A stretch of 64,000 nucleotides of DNA, taken from the NCBI GenBank assembly GCA_904066235.2, contig CAJFCV020000001.1:310001-374000 (forward strand). The letters run 5' to 3'. The notes below the pieces were generated by a model. That model was not told where the DNA came from and ran no database searches. It worked only from the letters and a program-made list of their open reading frames with translations. This document shows positions 24,075 through 36,756 of the stretch, one piece after another; within the stretch, counting starts at the first letter, position 1, and each line of letters starts with the position of its first letter. The position numbers were made by a program, and so were the translations under genes. This DNA is from Bursaphelenchus xylophilus (lineage: Eukaryota > Nematoda > Chromadorea > Rhabditida > Aphelenchoididae).

Positions 24075-24880
24075 ACTTTTTGCTCCACGATTTCACCAAA
24101 AAAATCAAAATTCTTCCAAGTACGGGAAAGTCAATTGAAAATCATTCCAAAAATTTTTCAAGTTTTAGCGGTTTCGGCTCGAAAATAATTCTTCAAAATT
24201 TTCAGAAGGCATGTAACGGTCAATTCAAAATATATTCTCTTGAAACTCGACCGATCGAGGTCCGCATGGTGCAAAAAACAATAGATTTCTCAGAGCAAAA
24301 AAATAAACACATTACGTGCGAGAACTAAAAAATTTCGCATAGTGAAACTTTTCACGGTGCAGAAACTCAAAACATCAAGCCAGGCAGAATGTTTGCACTA
24401 AAGAATAAATCAAATAAACTCACACAGAAACAAACGCCGCCAATTATCGAGGCAATAATGCCCAAAAACGATAACACTCCGCCAACCGAGCCTGCAATGA
24501 TGGCTACTTTGTTGTGCTCTGGTTCCGATTCGACAGTGGAGTTAAGTCTGAAAATGCCAAATTAAATACAAATAGCTTCGAAAAGTGCGGTTATCACACG
24601 ATTACAAAAGCTTACGGAAGTTTCGATGGAACGGTGAGGAATTTGACAAAAGTGTTGTCGACAAGGTTGTCATCGAGCACATTCGTCTCGTTCTCTGGAT
24701 CCTGAAGGCTGCAGCCGTGAACATTCACCAAATAACGCTGAAAAATCACTGTTAACGCTTCTAAACAGGCAATTCCAAAAAAATTCGTAAACCCCAGTCT
24801 CCAGAAATCCAAGCTGCGCCCGAGCGTTAGCTTTACATTTTTTAGACTAAAACGAGCGCCAAATCAAGCTTGGTGAAAAC

Positions 24881-25091
24881 CACAAACGACCACGAAGGCC
24901 CGCTGCGGGAAGGTCGGCAAAAAAAACTTCTGACGTTTTTTTTTTCTTTACAACCAAACATTAGACACTACTGCTTAAGAAAATTCAGAAAAAAATGGAG
25001 ACGATTTTCGAAGTCAGCGCCATCAAAAACCTCCTCCCCCCTCCCCGCCCTCCTCTTTCCCTTTTTCTAGCGGACCTTTCCGTCCTCAATC
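24881..25091. mobile_element. Short Mutator-like foldback element, duplicated with copy 3
   Basis: Same insertion as 12905-13115, with the same flanking GGTGAAAAC repeats at 24872-24880 and 25092-25100. It was therefore present before the gene duplication. Confidence 0.8.
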
Positions 25092-25984
25092 GGTGAAAAC
25101 ATCCCGCTGGAGTGTTTAAAGTACAAAATTTCGGCCAAAATTATTTGCCAGCAGCGCCCCAGCTTGGACTTGTAACTCGAATTTTGACGCTTTTTGTGAC
25201 TTCAACTTGCCCCAAAATTTTTCAAACTTACCATCGAGAACGGACCATGTTTTTTGTTGTCTGCCGGAACCTTGAGCTTCTCCACCTCACACTCCTTCAA
25301 GGGCCAGCCCTCCCTGAACTCAGAAAGCTCGACCATTTGACATTTCCCATTCTTTTGCAGAACAAGTCTCTTTCCGTCCATGTCCAGAGCAATGTGATCG
25401 TCACAAGTCACTGTCTCAATATCTTGGGGAACTCTTGGGTTCTCAGGAGTCGCTACACCATCTACCCCGGTCTGAATTGAAAAGATAGTAGGTTGGCAGG
25501 AGATTTGGTAAACGTGCTCATCTGATGACGTGAAGCGAAAGCCCGTGACACACGTACTCATGTTTAAAATGCTCGGTAGTGTATCTGAACCTCTGACGGC
25601 ACAACGCCTACAAAAAAAGTCAAAAATTCAAGTCCAACCTACCTTCCATCCGGCAACTCCACATCACCCTTGGTTGTGATGTTGTCGCCATGTATCAAGA
25701 ATTGGAATGTGACGGCCTTTAGGCCCAAAGTTCGGAGCGGGGTAACCGGCTCGCTGAAAAACAAATCGTTGGCTAAAAATGAATGCTCTCTAAGATAAAA
25801 TCGAACCGTCAACTCACTTGTTGATTTTTCCAGTTCCTTCGTCATGGAAAAATCTCGCCAGCTTGCCGGCGTCATCGAATCCATAGGTCGTGATGAGAAC
25901 GTCGGTGGGGCTGGGGTGCTCGAACATTGACCCGCACATCAACAAGACCCGAGTAATCGTAGCGAACGTTCCTGCAGTGTCCAT

Positions 25985-27281
25985 ATTGATCGCAGTCGCG
26001 ATTCTTCCGGAGCGCTGTTTTCGACTGACCGACCACTGGATGGGAAATGACCGCAAATGAGGCCCGGTTAGAGTTTGAACTTATTTTGATTTTCCGCACA
26101 TGTCACGAGAGTCGTTATGCAAATTTTTATAGGAAAATCAAAAAAAAAATGAATTTAGATTTTTTTCCATGGAAAAGCGACCGAACTTTTCGGCAAAATT
26201 TCGATATTTTTTGGGAAAACTTTGACTATGGTAATAGTTAGTGAGGTACCTTCTTTTTTACGTACCACCTTACCCTTCAAAAACGGCTGCAGCCTGTGAT
26301 TTTACACTTTATACGATGAAACATGTCCGGAACTAAACTTATGGAACTAAATGAGTCGTCACAGCCTTCGTAGGTACCCTTAAAACGATAGAGCTATTAT
26401 AGTAATTCAGTCCCAGCTAGGTCGAAGCGTTTTTTTCTAACTTTAGTGCCCAAGCTTGGGCGCAGTTCGCGTAGTACCTTTGTTGTGGCCAAAATAAGGA
26501 ACTTTTTCCTAAGGGGGTCGCGGCTTTTCGGTCCCCGCCTTTTCGGGCCCGCCTTTTTGGGGTGGGAAACTTTTCGGTTCCAAAAAAGGAATTTACCCTC
26601 CTGGGCGAAAAGGTCGTTGAATATCTTGGCAGCCCCTGAAAGGCGCGACCTGAAACTCTCAGGAATTGATACAGTGGCAAAAAAGGCACCATTTTGCATC
26701 CGGGAAGCGTCAAAAATGTGGCAAAACCTCTCTAGATGAAAAAACCAATTTGAAGGGCGCGCCATTTTCCCACATTTTTGATACTTCCCGGATGCAAAAT
26801 GGTACGTTTTTGCCACTGGATCAGGTACCCCGCTTTTTTGACTTATTGATGGATCATCGCAATGACACTTGGATTCTGAAGCCACGTTTGTTCACATTAA
26901 CGGAGACCAACTCCAAATTGAAGAACGGACTTATACCACTCTCGTATATAAATGTAGCCTGTCATAGTTGTGCGGCTTGTTGAAGAACGCCAACAAAAAA
27001 GTAACAATATCGGCGTCTCTGGCTATAGCCGGCTAAACTTTATAAGCCCAGTACATGGCTAATGCAAGCTACAATCAAATCAACTGCTGACCCAAGTAAA
27101 GCAATGTTAGATGTCTTACAGAGATCGCCTTTTGCGGCGATTAGCACAAGCCGGGCCGCCCTTCGAGTTTTGAAACCCGATAATCCCAAAAATCCAGAAC
27201 TACCTGGATGAATCTCTTGTGGTTCACGTTGCGAACTGCTGGAGCGTTATTAATAAATCAGCGTTTTCGCTTCTCTAGGTC
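25985..27281. other. Spacer between receptor kinase copies 3 and 4
   Basis: No gene is supported. Up to about 26595 it matches the upstream region of copy 2. An inverted-repeat MITE at about 26668-26825 (CAGTGGCAAAAAAGGCACCA and its complement) is related to those at 30417-30809. Mariner-derived sequence begins somewhere before 27282. Confidence 0.6.
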
Positions 27282-27536
27282 AAATCAGGTGACACCAGCT
27301 TGCAAGATAAACCAGGAAGAGGTCGGACATCGGATTTCGACGATCAGGCACTTCTGGCAGCCGTGGAAGACGACGAAAGCTTGACAACACGAATGCAGTC
27401 AACGATCGTTAGACGTCTCAAAAAGCTTGGAAAAGTATGGAAATTGGCTGGATGGGTCCCTCACGAACTCTCCGACAACAGCAAAGCCGACTGCGCGATT
27501 TGCTGAAAAATGCCGGATAATTATGCATCAACCTAA
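27282..27536 (+). pseudogene. Mariner transposase N-terminal fragment and right element end
   Basis: The frame at 27282-27506 reads through DKPGRGR and later KLAGWVPHEL, landmarks of the second helix-turn-helix and linker of mariner transposases. The catalytic domain is missing. The element ends with CATCAACCTAA followed by TA (27537-27538), the mariner right end. It is an internally deleted mariner copy; its left end was not located. Confidence 0.75.
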
Positions 27537-27821
27537 TACCTAGACAAAACAGAAAATGAATACGATTTTTGCAATCAGCGATGTCGATTGCCCTCCCTCC
27601 CCTTCCCCGCCGCTGTACCACCTTTTTTTCAGCGGTCCTCGAGGGGCGTAGACAACTTTTCATTGTATAAAATGTCTTCCGCATGTCGCGCCCTTTTCCT
27701 TTTCCCAAAACTTGATTTCTTTTTGAGTGGTGGTCAATCTGTGGAACTTCAGATAAAGGATTATATTTATTTGCTTAATAAGTGACACACATTTTGCCAC
27801 GAAATCAATGATTCGGATCGC

Positions 27822-30800
27822 CTATTTCGGCGTGGTCTCTGGCTTTTTGGAGCCAGCCTTCTTCTCCGCTGGCAACCAGGGACCAGTGATATCCGTGGCA
27901 CCGCAAGCGACACCGGCCTGAAATCAAACAAATTGTAAAACTAAAAAAGCCCAAAAAAATCAAATTCCCTCGAAAGGCTCACCGACTGAATAATAGCTAA
28001 AAAGTTAGCCGACTCGATCTCATCCTGGTGGGACGCATGCCAAAAAGTCTCCTTCAGTCGACTGAAGGCATCAGCCAGAGCCGCGTATTGGTCAGGAAGA
28101 CATTTCTCAAAGTGCCACTGCTTCTTCAAATCCCGCATTTTGTCCAAATCCTGTTCTTCGGCCCAAGGAAGGGGGGAAAACATCTCGAAACACATCATCA
28201 ACCAGGACTGGAAGTCATCACATTGGCCGGTGGGTCTGCGATAATGGGCGGCGATGGACGCGTACTTCGGAGTGCCCATCAGACGGTCCGATGGTCTGGG
28301 AGATCGAAAACGACGGGTCAAGCCAAAGTCGATGATTGTCAGCTGAAAATGGAACATGTAACGGACTGCAAGCATTTTTGAAGAACGTCCAAAAATCTCG
28401 AACAGTATAGATTTTAAATTTTTGACTTGCACCATTTTAGGTTTAAGTCTGCACCGTGGAAATTCCAACTTTCGGTCTCACACAGTTCAAAATCGAAAGT
28501 ACGGAAGCAATTTGCACTTTCCAAAAGCTTGCTCCTGCAATTTCCGCCACTTACCGTTGCGGCAAAACTCTCCCCCTTTTCTGAACTTCCCTCAATCTGA
28601 ACTCTCCCCCTTTTTGAACCCTCCCCCTTCAGAACTCCCCCCTTTTTGAACTCTCCCCCTTGAATGAACCCAACCCCTTTTTGAACACTCGCCCTCATTT
28701 TGAAAATTGAAAAAATGTGACATCTTATACGATGAAAATTTTTTAACGGTAGAATAGTATTTATTTTGCTAAAATCATATGTACTTAAGTGTTTATGGTG
28801 TATATCGCTTCCTTTGCGATGTCACACCTCATTTTTCTCAATTTGAAATTTTTTTATCGTATAAGATGTCCACCTAATTTTTTCTCAATTTGAAAAAAAA
28901 ATTCTTCGCATAAGAATTTTGTCACACCTCGTTTTTTCAATTTTCAAAATGAGGGAGTGTTCAAACAGGTGGAGAGTTCAGATTTTTGGCGAAAATCAAA
29001 AAAAGGGGGAGAGTCCAGGCTCAACCGCCACTTACAAATGGTGCATCACAGTTATGTTGAGTCAAAAAATGTCCCGGCTTGATGTCCCCATGACAATATC
29101 CCATATTCTGCAAGCCTCTGATAGTGTAACATGTCTGATAACAGATGCCGACCTTGGCTTTGAAGTCCAGCTTCTCCTCCTTCAGGATCGCAGTCAAGGA
29201 TGGACCCTTCAATGGAGTGATCGTGTAAAGACAGTCTTCTACCCGGCCGTATTCGATAATCGGCGGAAACCGCACCTCACCCCTGAAAAAATGCAGTGCA
29301 GTAAAGGAAGACATGTACAGGGCACGTCAAGCTGACATTTGTGAGATAAGCTATAAAACGGTCCGGTGAATGAATTTGCAATCCGCCAAAAAAGACGCGA
29401 AATTTTTTTTTCAGCACCGAATTCCGAAATGCGGTGCTGACTTAAGCACTAAAGTCTTCGGTGCAGACTTAAGACTTTGTGCGCTGATTTCGAAAAACTT
29501 AGAAAATTTTACCGGATTTCAGAATTCGGTGCCGAGAAAAAAAGTCGACGCCGGTTTTTCGATTTGGGCGTCCACTTTTTTGTGCACCGAAAATCGCGAT
29601 TTGGGAAAACGAAATTTTTAATTCTTATATGTCCACCTTTATATACAGCATATTTGGTATTAAACAAAATGGGGACGTCTGAGGGTTAACGGTAAAAAAG
29701 AATTTTAACATTTGGACAAAAACTAAAAAAGTTATAGCCAATTCAAATCCAACCGAAAAATTGCAAAAAAAAGCCAAAAAATTGTCAACGAACCAAAACT
29801 TACGTTCCAAGTTCCGCCACAAGGTGCCAAAGAATGGTGATCTCGACCAAGACCTTTGCTTTCTCGACCCGATTGTGTTTTGCGGCTATGAATTTGACTG
29901 CCGTTTTCTCGTTCGCAGCGTTGAAAGGATAGACCACCGAGAAGGCGCCTCGAGCGATTGGACTGTTCGCGCACATGGCAAAACACCTGCATTTCCCGAC
30001 AAATCGCTGAAATCGCACAAAAGTCATTCTTATTGCCTTGTCTTCATAAAAAAAATGTTGTTTGGCAAAGGGTATCTTTTACATATTTTAATATTTTGAT
30101 ACAGCCTTTTCTCCTCCACAACTTTCTTTTTAGTTTTTTGTTTGAAAACTTAATTTTTTTCAGGCTCAAAAGGTTTTTTGAGGTCCTCTTCGCCGTCGAA
30201 TTTTTCACCGTAGATTTGCTTAGACAGGGAGCGGAAGAGGTGGTAACCGGTTAGCGGACAGGTCGAGAGTATAGCGGACGCTGAAAAACCTCTCATTTCT
30301 TGGAGTGCGGTCCTGACGACTAGTGCAACATGGGAGCAAAATGATTCGTGGTGCAAGATGACTGGGCCTTGCCTATCGGGTCTTTCAGTCGAATGAAGCC
30401 CCATTCACACCGTGTACAGTGAGGGACCTGATCCAGTGGCAAAAAACGTACCGTTTTGCAGCCGGGAAGTATCAAAAATGTGGCAAAATGCTTCCCTTTC
30501 CAAGTGAAAAAAATCCGATTTCAAAAGCGCGTCTTTTTGGGAAGGAAAGGGCGCGCCCTTCAAAACATAGTTTTTTTTACTTGAAAGAGAGGCATTTTGC
30601 TACATTTTTTTGATGATACGTTTTTTGCCATTGGATCAGATCCTTCACTGTAGCTGGGCAGTGTAGAGCTCCATTTCCCTCATACAAAGAGCAGGTGCGC
30701 TTTTGAAATCGGAGTTTCTTCACTTGGAAAGGGAAGCATTTTGCCACATTTTTGATAGTTCCCGGCAGCAGAACGGTACGTTTTTGCCATTGGATCAGGT

Positions 30801-33800
30801 CCCCCACTGTAGTTGACCGTGGCGTTCTTTTCGAGCGTTTCCCAATCCACCATGAAAAATGCCAAATCTTATCAAAATCGGTCTACGGCAAAAAAAGTAG
30901 TAGCGATATTACAATTGAAGGTCAAGACCTAAAAATAAACCGTTGTGCGTCCTAGCAACTTTGCTGATCATTTATTTGTACCAATTTGGTCATAAAATAG
31001 CTTTTTCTACGATTACACATATCTGAAATTCCAATTTGGCGTTTCGGACTGATATTAACCATGTTATACATGACAAAATTAAAGTAAATTTTTTTTACGG
31101 ATTTGACCCAATTATTCTATAAAATAGGTAAACAAGAGCCACAGTTGACGAAACTCTCCCTCTTCCCTTCTCTAAAGACCCCAAACCTCATTCTTGACAA
31201 GTCCAGATCTGCGCATCTTCTCCTCCAAGAATTCCGCGATCGAGGTTAGTAAAATCTCTCTATTTGCTCCCGTTTCATAACTAACATAGTTTTAAAACTG
31301 CTCACATGTTCCATTAGCTTGGAGTCCTGCTGAGGCGCTTCCTCGGCAGGATATTGATCTTGATCATGGGTAACATAATTTTTCCATCTAAAAGTACTTT
31401 ACTACTTTTTGGATTGTCAAGACGAGCTTATTCTGGCGTTACCTTCGAGGTTTGATGTGCCGGGGCATTTTAAACACAAAAAAAATAAAAAATAATGAAT
31501 TGATGGTGCCTATTTTGAAGTATTTTTGCTACTGCTGCAAAACTTGTAGACCGATTTTGCTGAAACTTAGCCCACACGAAGAGAAAGACATGTTTAACAA
31601 ACCTCCCTGATCAGATTTGTCAAAAAAAGTACTTTACACTCTAGAAGAGCTAAAACTTTTGCAAAAACGGGCATATTTTCGGCCAGTTTTGCCATAAAAC
31701 CATAAGTTTGTTATCTAAAAAAATCGAACTATAATAAACTGAAACGGATTGTCTTTCATATGATATAATAAACTTAATAAAATTATGGCCCTTTGGTGGC
31801 GTATGAGCCTGGTTTATCCGACCTGTCTTAAAAAAATTGAGAAAAATTAATGCCAAAATTCTTGGCATTCTGTTTCTGTTCGTTGTGCGACACCATTTCT
31901 CTGATGAGTCGATACAAAAAGAGCCGTTGGTGTCCACGCGTTGCTCGGCGAAAAAAACAGATGCCTCAAAAGCAAAGTTTTGCCTCCTCGATGGTTCATC
32001 TTTGAGCCCAAAACATAATAAAAAAATTTCAAAAAAGAAAAATATCGATACCCTTTGCCATACAACAAACACTCCTTGTAAAACAAAGATTGCACAGTGG
32101 AATAAAATAAAAAATATAAAAAATCAAAAATTTCAACCCACCGGAATTCGGAGTTTCAACTCCTTATCCTCCAAGTAATCCTTGGGGTCTTTCGGCGGCT
32201 TCACCCTCGGAACACACGAAATCTTCGAAAGCTTGAGCACAGTAACACGCTTTTTCTTCCCCGCTTCACCAGTCTCTTCCTTGTGTGCCGTACCAGGTTG
32301 CAAAGAGGCCGGGATGGAAGACGCTTCTGGCCATTCCTTGGCTTTTTGTATCTTCTAAAAATGGGAACTCGAAATTGCTAGAAATATAAATAGTTGATTG
32401 TGACGCACAAAGATATTGCACAGTGCAAAAAAATGTTGCACAGTGCAAAAAAATGCTGCACAGTGCAAAAAAAATGTTGCACGGCACAAACAAAAGGTTG
32501 CACAGTGCAAAAAAATGTTGCACAGTGCAAAAAAAAGTTGCACAGTGCAAAAAAAATGTTGCACAGTGCAAAAAAATGTTGCACAGTGCAAAAAAAAGTT
32601 GCACAGTGCAAAAAAAATAATGGAAACAAAATGTTGCACAGTGCAAAAAAATAATGGAAACAAAATGTTGCACAGTGCAAAAAAAAGTTGCACAGTGCAA
32701 AAAAAATGTTGCACGGCACAAACAAAAGGTTGCACAGTGCAAAAAAAATAATGGAAACAAAATGTTGCACAGTGCAAAAAAATGCTGCACAGTGCAAAAA
32801 AATGCTGCACAGTGCAAAAAAATGTTGCACAGTGCAAAAAAATGCACCAAAAATCACATTGACTCACATAGAAGCAAACACCGCCAATTATCGAAGCAAT
32901 AATGGCCAAAAGGAATAACCCTCCGCCCACCGAGCCTGCAATGATGGCTACTTTGTTGTGCTCTGGTTCCGGTCCCACGGTGACGTTGCGTCTGAAAATG
33001 GCAAGGTATTATCAATACAACTAGGTTCAAAAAAGGCGGTTATCACGTGATTACAAAAGCTTACGGAAGTTTCGATGGGTCGATGAGGAATTTGACGAAA
33101 GTGTTGTCGACAACGTTGTCATCGAGTACATTCGTCTCGTTCTCTGGATCTTGAAGGCTGCAGCCGTGAACATTCACCAAATAACGCTGAAAAATCACTG
33201 GTAACGCTTATAAACAGGCAATTCCAAAAAAAAATCGTAAACACCAGTCTCCAGAAATCCAAGCCGCGCCCGAGCGTTAGCTTTTCATTTTTTAGACTAA
33301 ACGAACGCCAACTCAAGTGCGACGCTCGGATTTTTATGAAACTTGGCACAAACTTCGAAAATTTTATTCTAAAATACACGCGAGAATCCAGAGCACGCTA
33401 AACGCGGAGAGCGGTCAGAGAGAAAAGCGCTTTTTGGCCATAACTTTGGCAGTTTCGTGCGGAAAATTAGATTTTTTGTAGAAACATTATCCTTTACGGT
33501 TGAAATAGGCATGAAAATTTTCGTGCCGAAATTCGGCAAAAAGTCCTAAATTTTTGCCGACTTTCGATCTAAAAATCTCGGTTGTTTCTGCAAAGCGCGA
33601 GCCAGGATTCTCGCATATATCTTAGAAAAAATTATTCTAAATTTGTGCCAAGTTTCATCAAATCTGAGCGTCGTGCTTGGAGTACTTCCCCTGTCAGTCA
33701 AATCAAGAAGAAGTGTAAAAAACCGATAGCGAAGAGTCTATTCCGGTCGCCGGACTCCTCTGTTTGATTGAGTACGGAAAGGTCCGCTGCGCGGAAAGGT

Positions 33801-36756
33801 CCGCTGTACGGAAACGTCCGCTGCGGAAAGGTCCGCTAAAAAAAGGAAAAGAAGAGGGTGGGGAAAAAAGGATTTTTTGTGAAAATTGTAAAAAATTGAA
33901 ATGTTTTCGCTTCGGGACTGGAAACAAAAGGATTTTTTGTGAAAATTGTAAAAAATTGAAATGTTTTCGCTTCGGGACTGGAAACAAAAGGATTTTTTGT
34001 GAAAATTGAATAAAATTTGAAATGTTTTCGCTTCGGGACATGAAACAAAAGGATTTTTTGTGAAATTTGAGTAAAATTTGAAATGTTTTCGCTTCGGGAC
34101 TTGGAAAAAAGGATTTTTTGTGAAATTTGAATAAAATTAGAAATTTTTTCGAGCTGACTGAGTATGAACTGACTGAATATGAAAACTGGGTTTCTGTTAC
34201 TTTACTACCTTTAGGGATTCTTGTTGAAATTTTTTCGACTTATAACACTTTTAGACGTTAATGGTGTTGTTTTGGTGCCTAGTACTGCTTAAAAAACACA
34301 TTTTTAACACTTGGTACTAAATAGTACCAGGTAGTACTATTTAGTACGAGGTGCAAATTTGGCCGTAAGGCGGTAATGGCGTTGGTTTGGTGCCTAGTAG
34401 AACCCAAAAACACGTTTTATCACTTGGTACTATATAGTACCAACTGGTACTGTTTAGTGAGAAGTGAAAATTTGGCCGTAAGGCAGTAATGATGATGGTT
34501 TGGTGCTTAGTAGAGCCCAAAAACACGTGGTACTATAGAGTACCAGGTAGTACTATATAGTACCAGGTGGTACCATTGGTTTTAGACAAAATTTTAGTGC
34601 TGGCGGCACCACAGTTAATATTCAGTCAGACACCCTTTTTTCTACTCCCGATGCGAAAAGATTTCAAAATTTTGTTGAATTTTTCAAACAATTCTTTTTT
34701 TCTCAGTCCCGAAGCGAAAACATTTCAAATTTTTTTCAAATTTCACCAAAAATTCTTTTTTTGAAGTCCGGAAGCGAAAACATTTCAAATTTATTCAAAT
34801 TTCACAAAAAATCCTTTTTTTCAAGTCTCGAAGCGAAAACATTTCAAAAAAAATTTTTTCGAGACTAGTCACACCTAAAAATCAAAACACCAAGTACAAT
34901 ATAACTTACGCCTAAATCCATTACTCAAAAAATTTTTTTAAAAATTACTAGTTAACACTACTGCATAAGCAAAATTGTAAAATTCAGAAAAAAATGGATA
35001 CGATATTCGAAATCTGCGCCTTCGAAAACCTCCCCCTCCCCGCCCTCCTCTTTTTTTTAGCGGACCTTTCCGCACAGCGGACCTTTCCGCGCAGCGGACC
35101 TTTCCGCACAGCGGACCTTTCCGCGCAGCGGACCTTTCCGCACAGCGGACCTTTCCGTCCTTCGTGCCTCTGTTTGACCTGCGTACCACTTGGGGTAGTT
35201 CCCTTGTCAGCCAAACTGATTTCCGAGCTGCGGCCGAGCTTTCACTTCCAATTTGCTTTTTGTCAAAAAACTTATCGGACTTACCATCGAGAACGGACCA
35301 TGTTTTTCGTTGTCTGCCGGAACCTTGAGCTTCTCCACCTCGCACTTGTTCAGCCGCCAGCGCTGCGTAAACTCGGCAAATCTGATCATTCGGCACCTCC
35401 CATTCTTTCGCAGAACAACTTCCGTTCCGCCCACGGTCAGAGCAATGTGATCGTCACAAGTGAGTGTCCGAATTTCCACTTTAGCATCCCCAGCAGCCGC
35501 TTTACCCGATGCATCCGACTCGACTGAACTTAATTCAGGGGTGCAGGGGATTTCGTACACGTGCTCATTCGATGCGATGAAGCGAACCAGCTGCTTACAC
35601 CTATCCTTGTTTAAAATCCCCGGTTCCATGGCCGTACCGGCGACGGGACAACGCCTGCGAATAAAAACAGAGTCAAAAATTCAAGTCCAAGTCCAACCTA
35701 CATTCCATCCGCCAACTCCACCTGACCCTTGATTGAGAGGTCCTCGTCGTGGATCAGGAATTGGAATGAAGCCGACTTCAGGTCATACTCTGTGAGCGAG
35801 GAAATCAGCGAACTGAAAAAAATGTAAGGTTACGCCTAAACTGCGCTGAGTCTGGCCAACTTTTCGTTGTATAAAACGTCCTCTGACTAGATATCAATTC
35901 CTGAAAGTTTGCCTTTCGGCTAAGCATAAACTAACAGGGGAAGTACCCCAAGTGCGACGCTCAGATTTTGATGAAATTCGGCACAAAATTAGAACAATTT
36001 TTTCTAAAATATATGCGAGAATCCTAGCTCGCGCTTTGCAGAAACAACCGAGATTTTTAGATCGAAAGTCGGCAAAAATTTAGGACTTTTAGCCGAATTT
36101 CGGCACGAAAAGTTTCATGCCTATTTCTACCGTAAAGGATAATGTTTCTACAAAAAATCAATTTTTTCCGCACGAAACTAGCAAAGTTATGGCCAAAAAA
36201 TGTTTTCCTCTCTGACCGCTCTCCGCGATTAGCGTACTCTCTCGGCGGCAAATATCGTTCAATATCTCGGCGGCTCTTGCAAAGCGCGAGCTAAAACTTT
36301 CAGGAATTGATACTTAGTCCATGACCGACGTGTGTGCAAAATTTAAAGAAAATCTGAGCGTCGCACTTGGGGTACTTCCCTTGTAAGTCTAACCTGCCTA
36401 AGCCTGAGGGTAAGCCTTCCTTTTTCTGGCCCCGCCTGAGGCTAAGCCTGACCCTGATATTCCTTGCAAGCGGAATTGTTCGGGCGCAAGCTGCGAAGCG
36501 CGGGGCCAGAAAAAGGAAGTTCTACGTTAGACTGTATATTCTCCGCTGAGCATTTTCCATACATACAACCGAACCCCTCGTCCACTCACCTGCTGATCTC
36601 TCCGGTTGTTTCATCGTGGAAGAATCTCGTCAGCTTGCCATTTTCGTTTATTCCGTAGGTGGTGATGAAGACGTCGGTGGGACGGGGTTGCTCGAACATC
36701 GGCCCGCACATCAACAGCACCCGGGTGATTGCAGCGAAGGTGCTTGCAGTGTCCAT
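27822..36756 (-). CDS. Receptor-like transmembrane CK1-family kinase, copy 4
   Basis: Ten exons join in frame to about 670 residues: 36756-36590, 35812-35702, 35654-35285, 33186-33065, 32991-32868, 32354-32142, 30006-29804, 29282-29036, 28342-27983, 27917-27822. The exon phases equal those of copies 2 and 3. The ectodomain keeps the CDDHIAL and KHGPFSM segments. The membrane span is VAIIAGSVGGGLFLLAIIAS. In the kinase the glycine loop is reduced to ARGAFSVVY, Lys is in TAVKF, the loop is CHGDIKPGHF and DFG remains. As in copies 2 and 3 the loop Asn is His, so reduced or no catalysis is likely. The Lys/Glu tail is only about 32 codons long including its lead-in, the shortest of the four. The introns carry at least five transposable elements, yet every splice site I used is canonical. 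Confidence 0.75.
28555..29024. mobile_element. Foldback element with CTCCCCCTTTTTGAAC repeats and 11-bp target duplication
   Basis: The direct repeat CCGCCACTTAC occurs at 28544-28554 and 29025-29035; the latter is the splice-donor side of the exon ending at 29036. The ends hold tandem ACTCTCCCCCTTTTTGAAC units, inverted at the right end. The long duplication suggests a Mutator-like origin. Confidence 0.7.
30417..30809. mobile_element. Small MITE (30417-30650) with an adjacent partial copy
   Basis: The first unit starts CAGTGAGGGACCTGATCCAG and ends with a near complement, flanked by TA (30415-30416 and 30651-30652). The second unit, ending at 30809 before another TA, shares the right end and interior but lacks a matching left end. 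A relative lies near 26668-26825. All lie in the long intron of copy 4. Confidence 0.75.
30815..32141. other. Unassigned part of the long intron of receptor kinase copy 4
   Basis: AT-rich sequence between the MITE pair and the linker exon. I see no coding exon, RNA gene or complete mobile element that I can defend. Confidence 0.5.
32408..32850. repeat. Tandem TTGCACAGTGCAAAAAAATG array
   Basis: More than twenty units of about 19-20 bp, nearly all with A at the centre of GCACAGTGC on this strand. Larger blocks including ATAATGGAAACAAAATG and GCACGGCACAAACAAAAGG are repeated, showing higher-order duplication. It lies in the intron just downstream of the membrane exon of copy 4. Confidence 0.95.
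33766..35166. mobile_element. Mutator-like foldback element, 1.40 kb, second copy
   Basis: The 9-bp direct repeat CCTCTGTTT lies at 33757-33765 and 35167-35175. The sequence is the reverse complement of 22704-24074 over most of its length, with six GGAAAGGTCCGCT-type units at its right end and three at its left. It lies in an intron of copy 4. The region just left (33315-33695) is a decayed relative of the element at 35934. Confidence 0.9.
35934..36384. mobile_element. MITE family 4 (GGGGAAGTACCCCAAGTGCG ends)
   Basis: Terminal inverted repeats of more than 30 bp start AGGGGAAGTACCCCAAGTGC and continue GACGCTCAGATTTTGATGAA at the left. A TA precedes the element. The sister copy is at 37399-37845. 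It sits in intron 1 of copy 4. Confidence 0.8.

Larger units (their letters stand above)
18243..25984 (-). pseudogene. Receptor-like CK1-family kinase, copy 3, interrupted by a mariner element
   Basis: The exons correspond one-to-one with copy 2: 25984-25818, 25753-25643, 25607-25232, 24737-24616, 24547-24424, 21015-20797, then a kinase exon split into 20680-20590 and 19384-19283, then 19207-18961, 18871-18512, 18443-18243. All are in frame apart from the 1205-bp insertion within the exon that carries the ATP-binding Lys. The cytoplasmic linker exon has lost 75 bp in frame compared with copy 2. The catalytic loop is CHGDIKPGHF and DFG is kept. Without precise removal of the insertion the kinase domain is lost, though a truncated receptor could still be made. 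Near identity to copy 2 points to a recent duplication of a segment of at least 5.6 kb. Confidence 0.8.

Noticed and set aside
32266..32978. Open frames up to 207 codons rich in FFALCN/HCATFF
   Set aside because: They are translations of the TTGCACAGTGCAAAAAAATG array plus parts of two true exons of receptor kinase copy 4.
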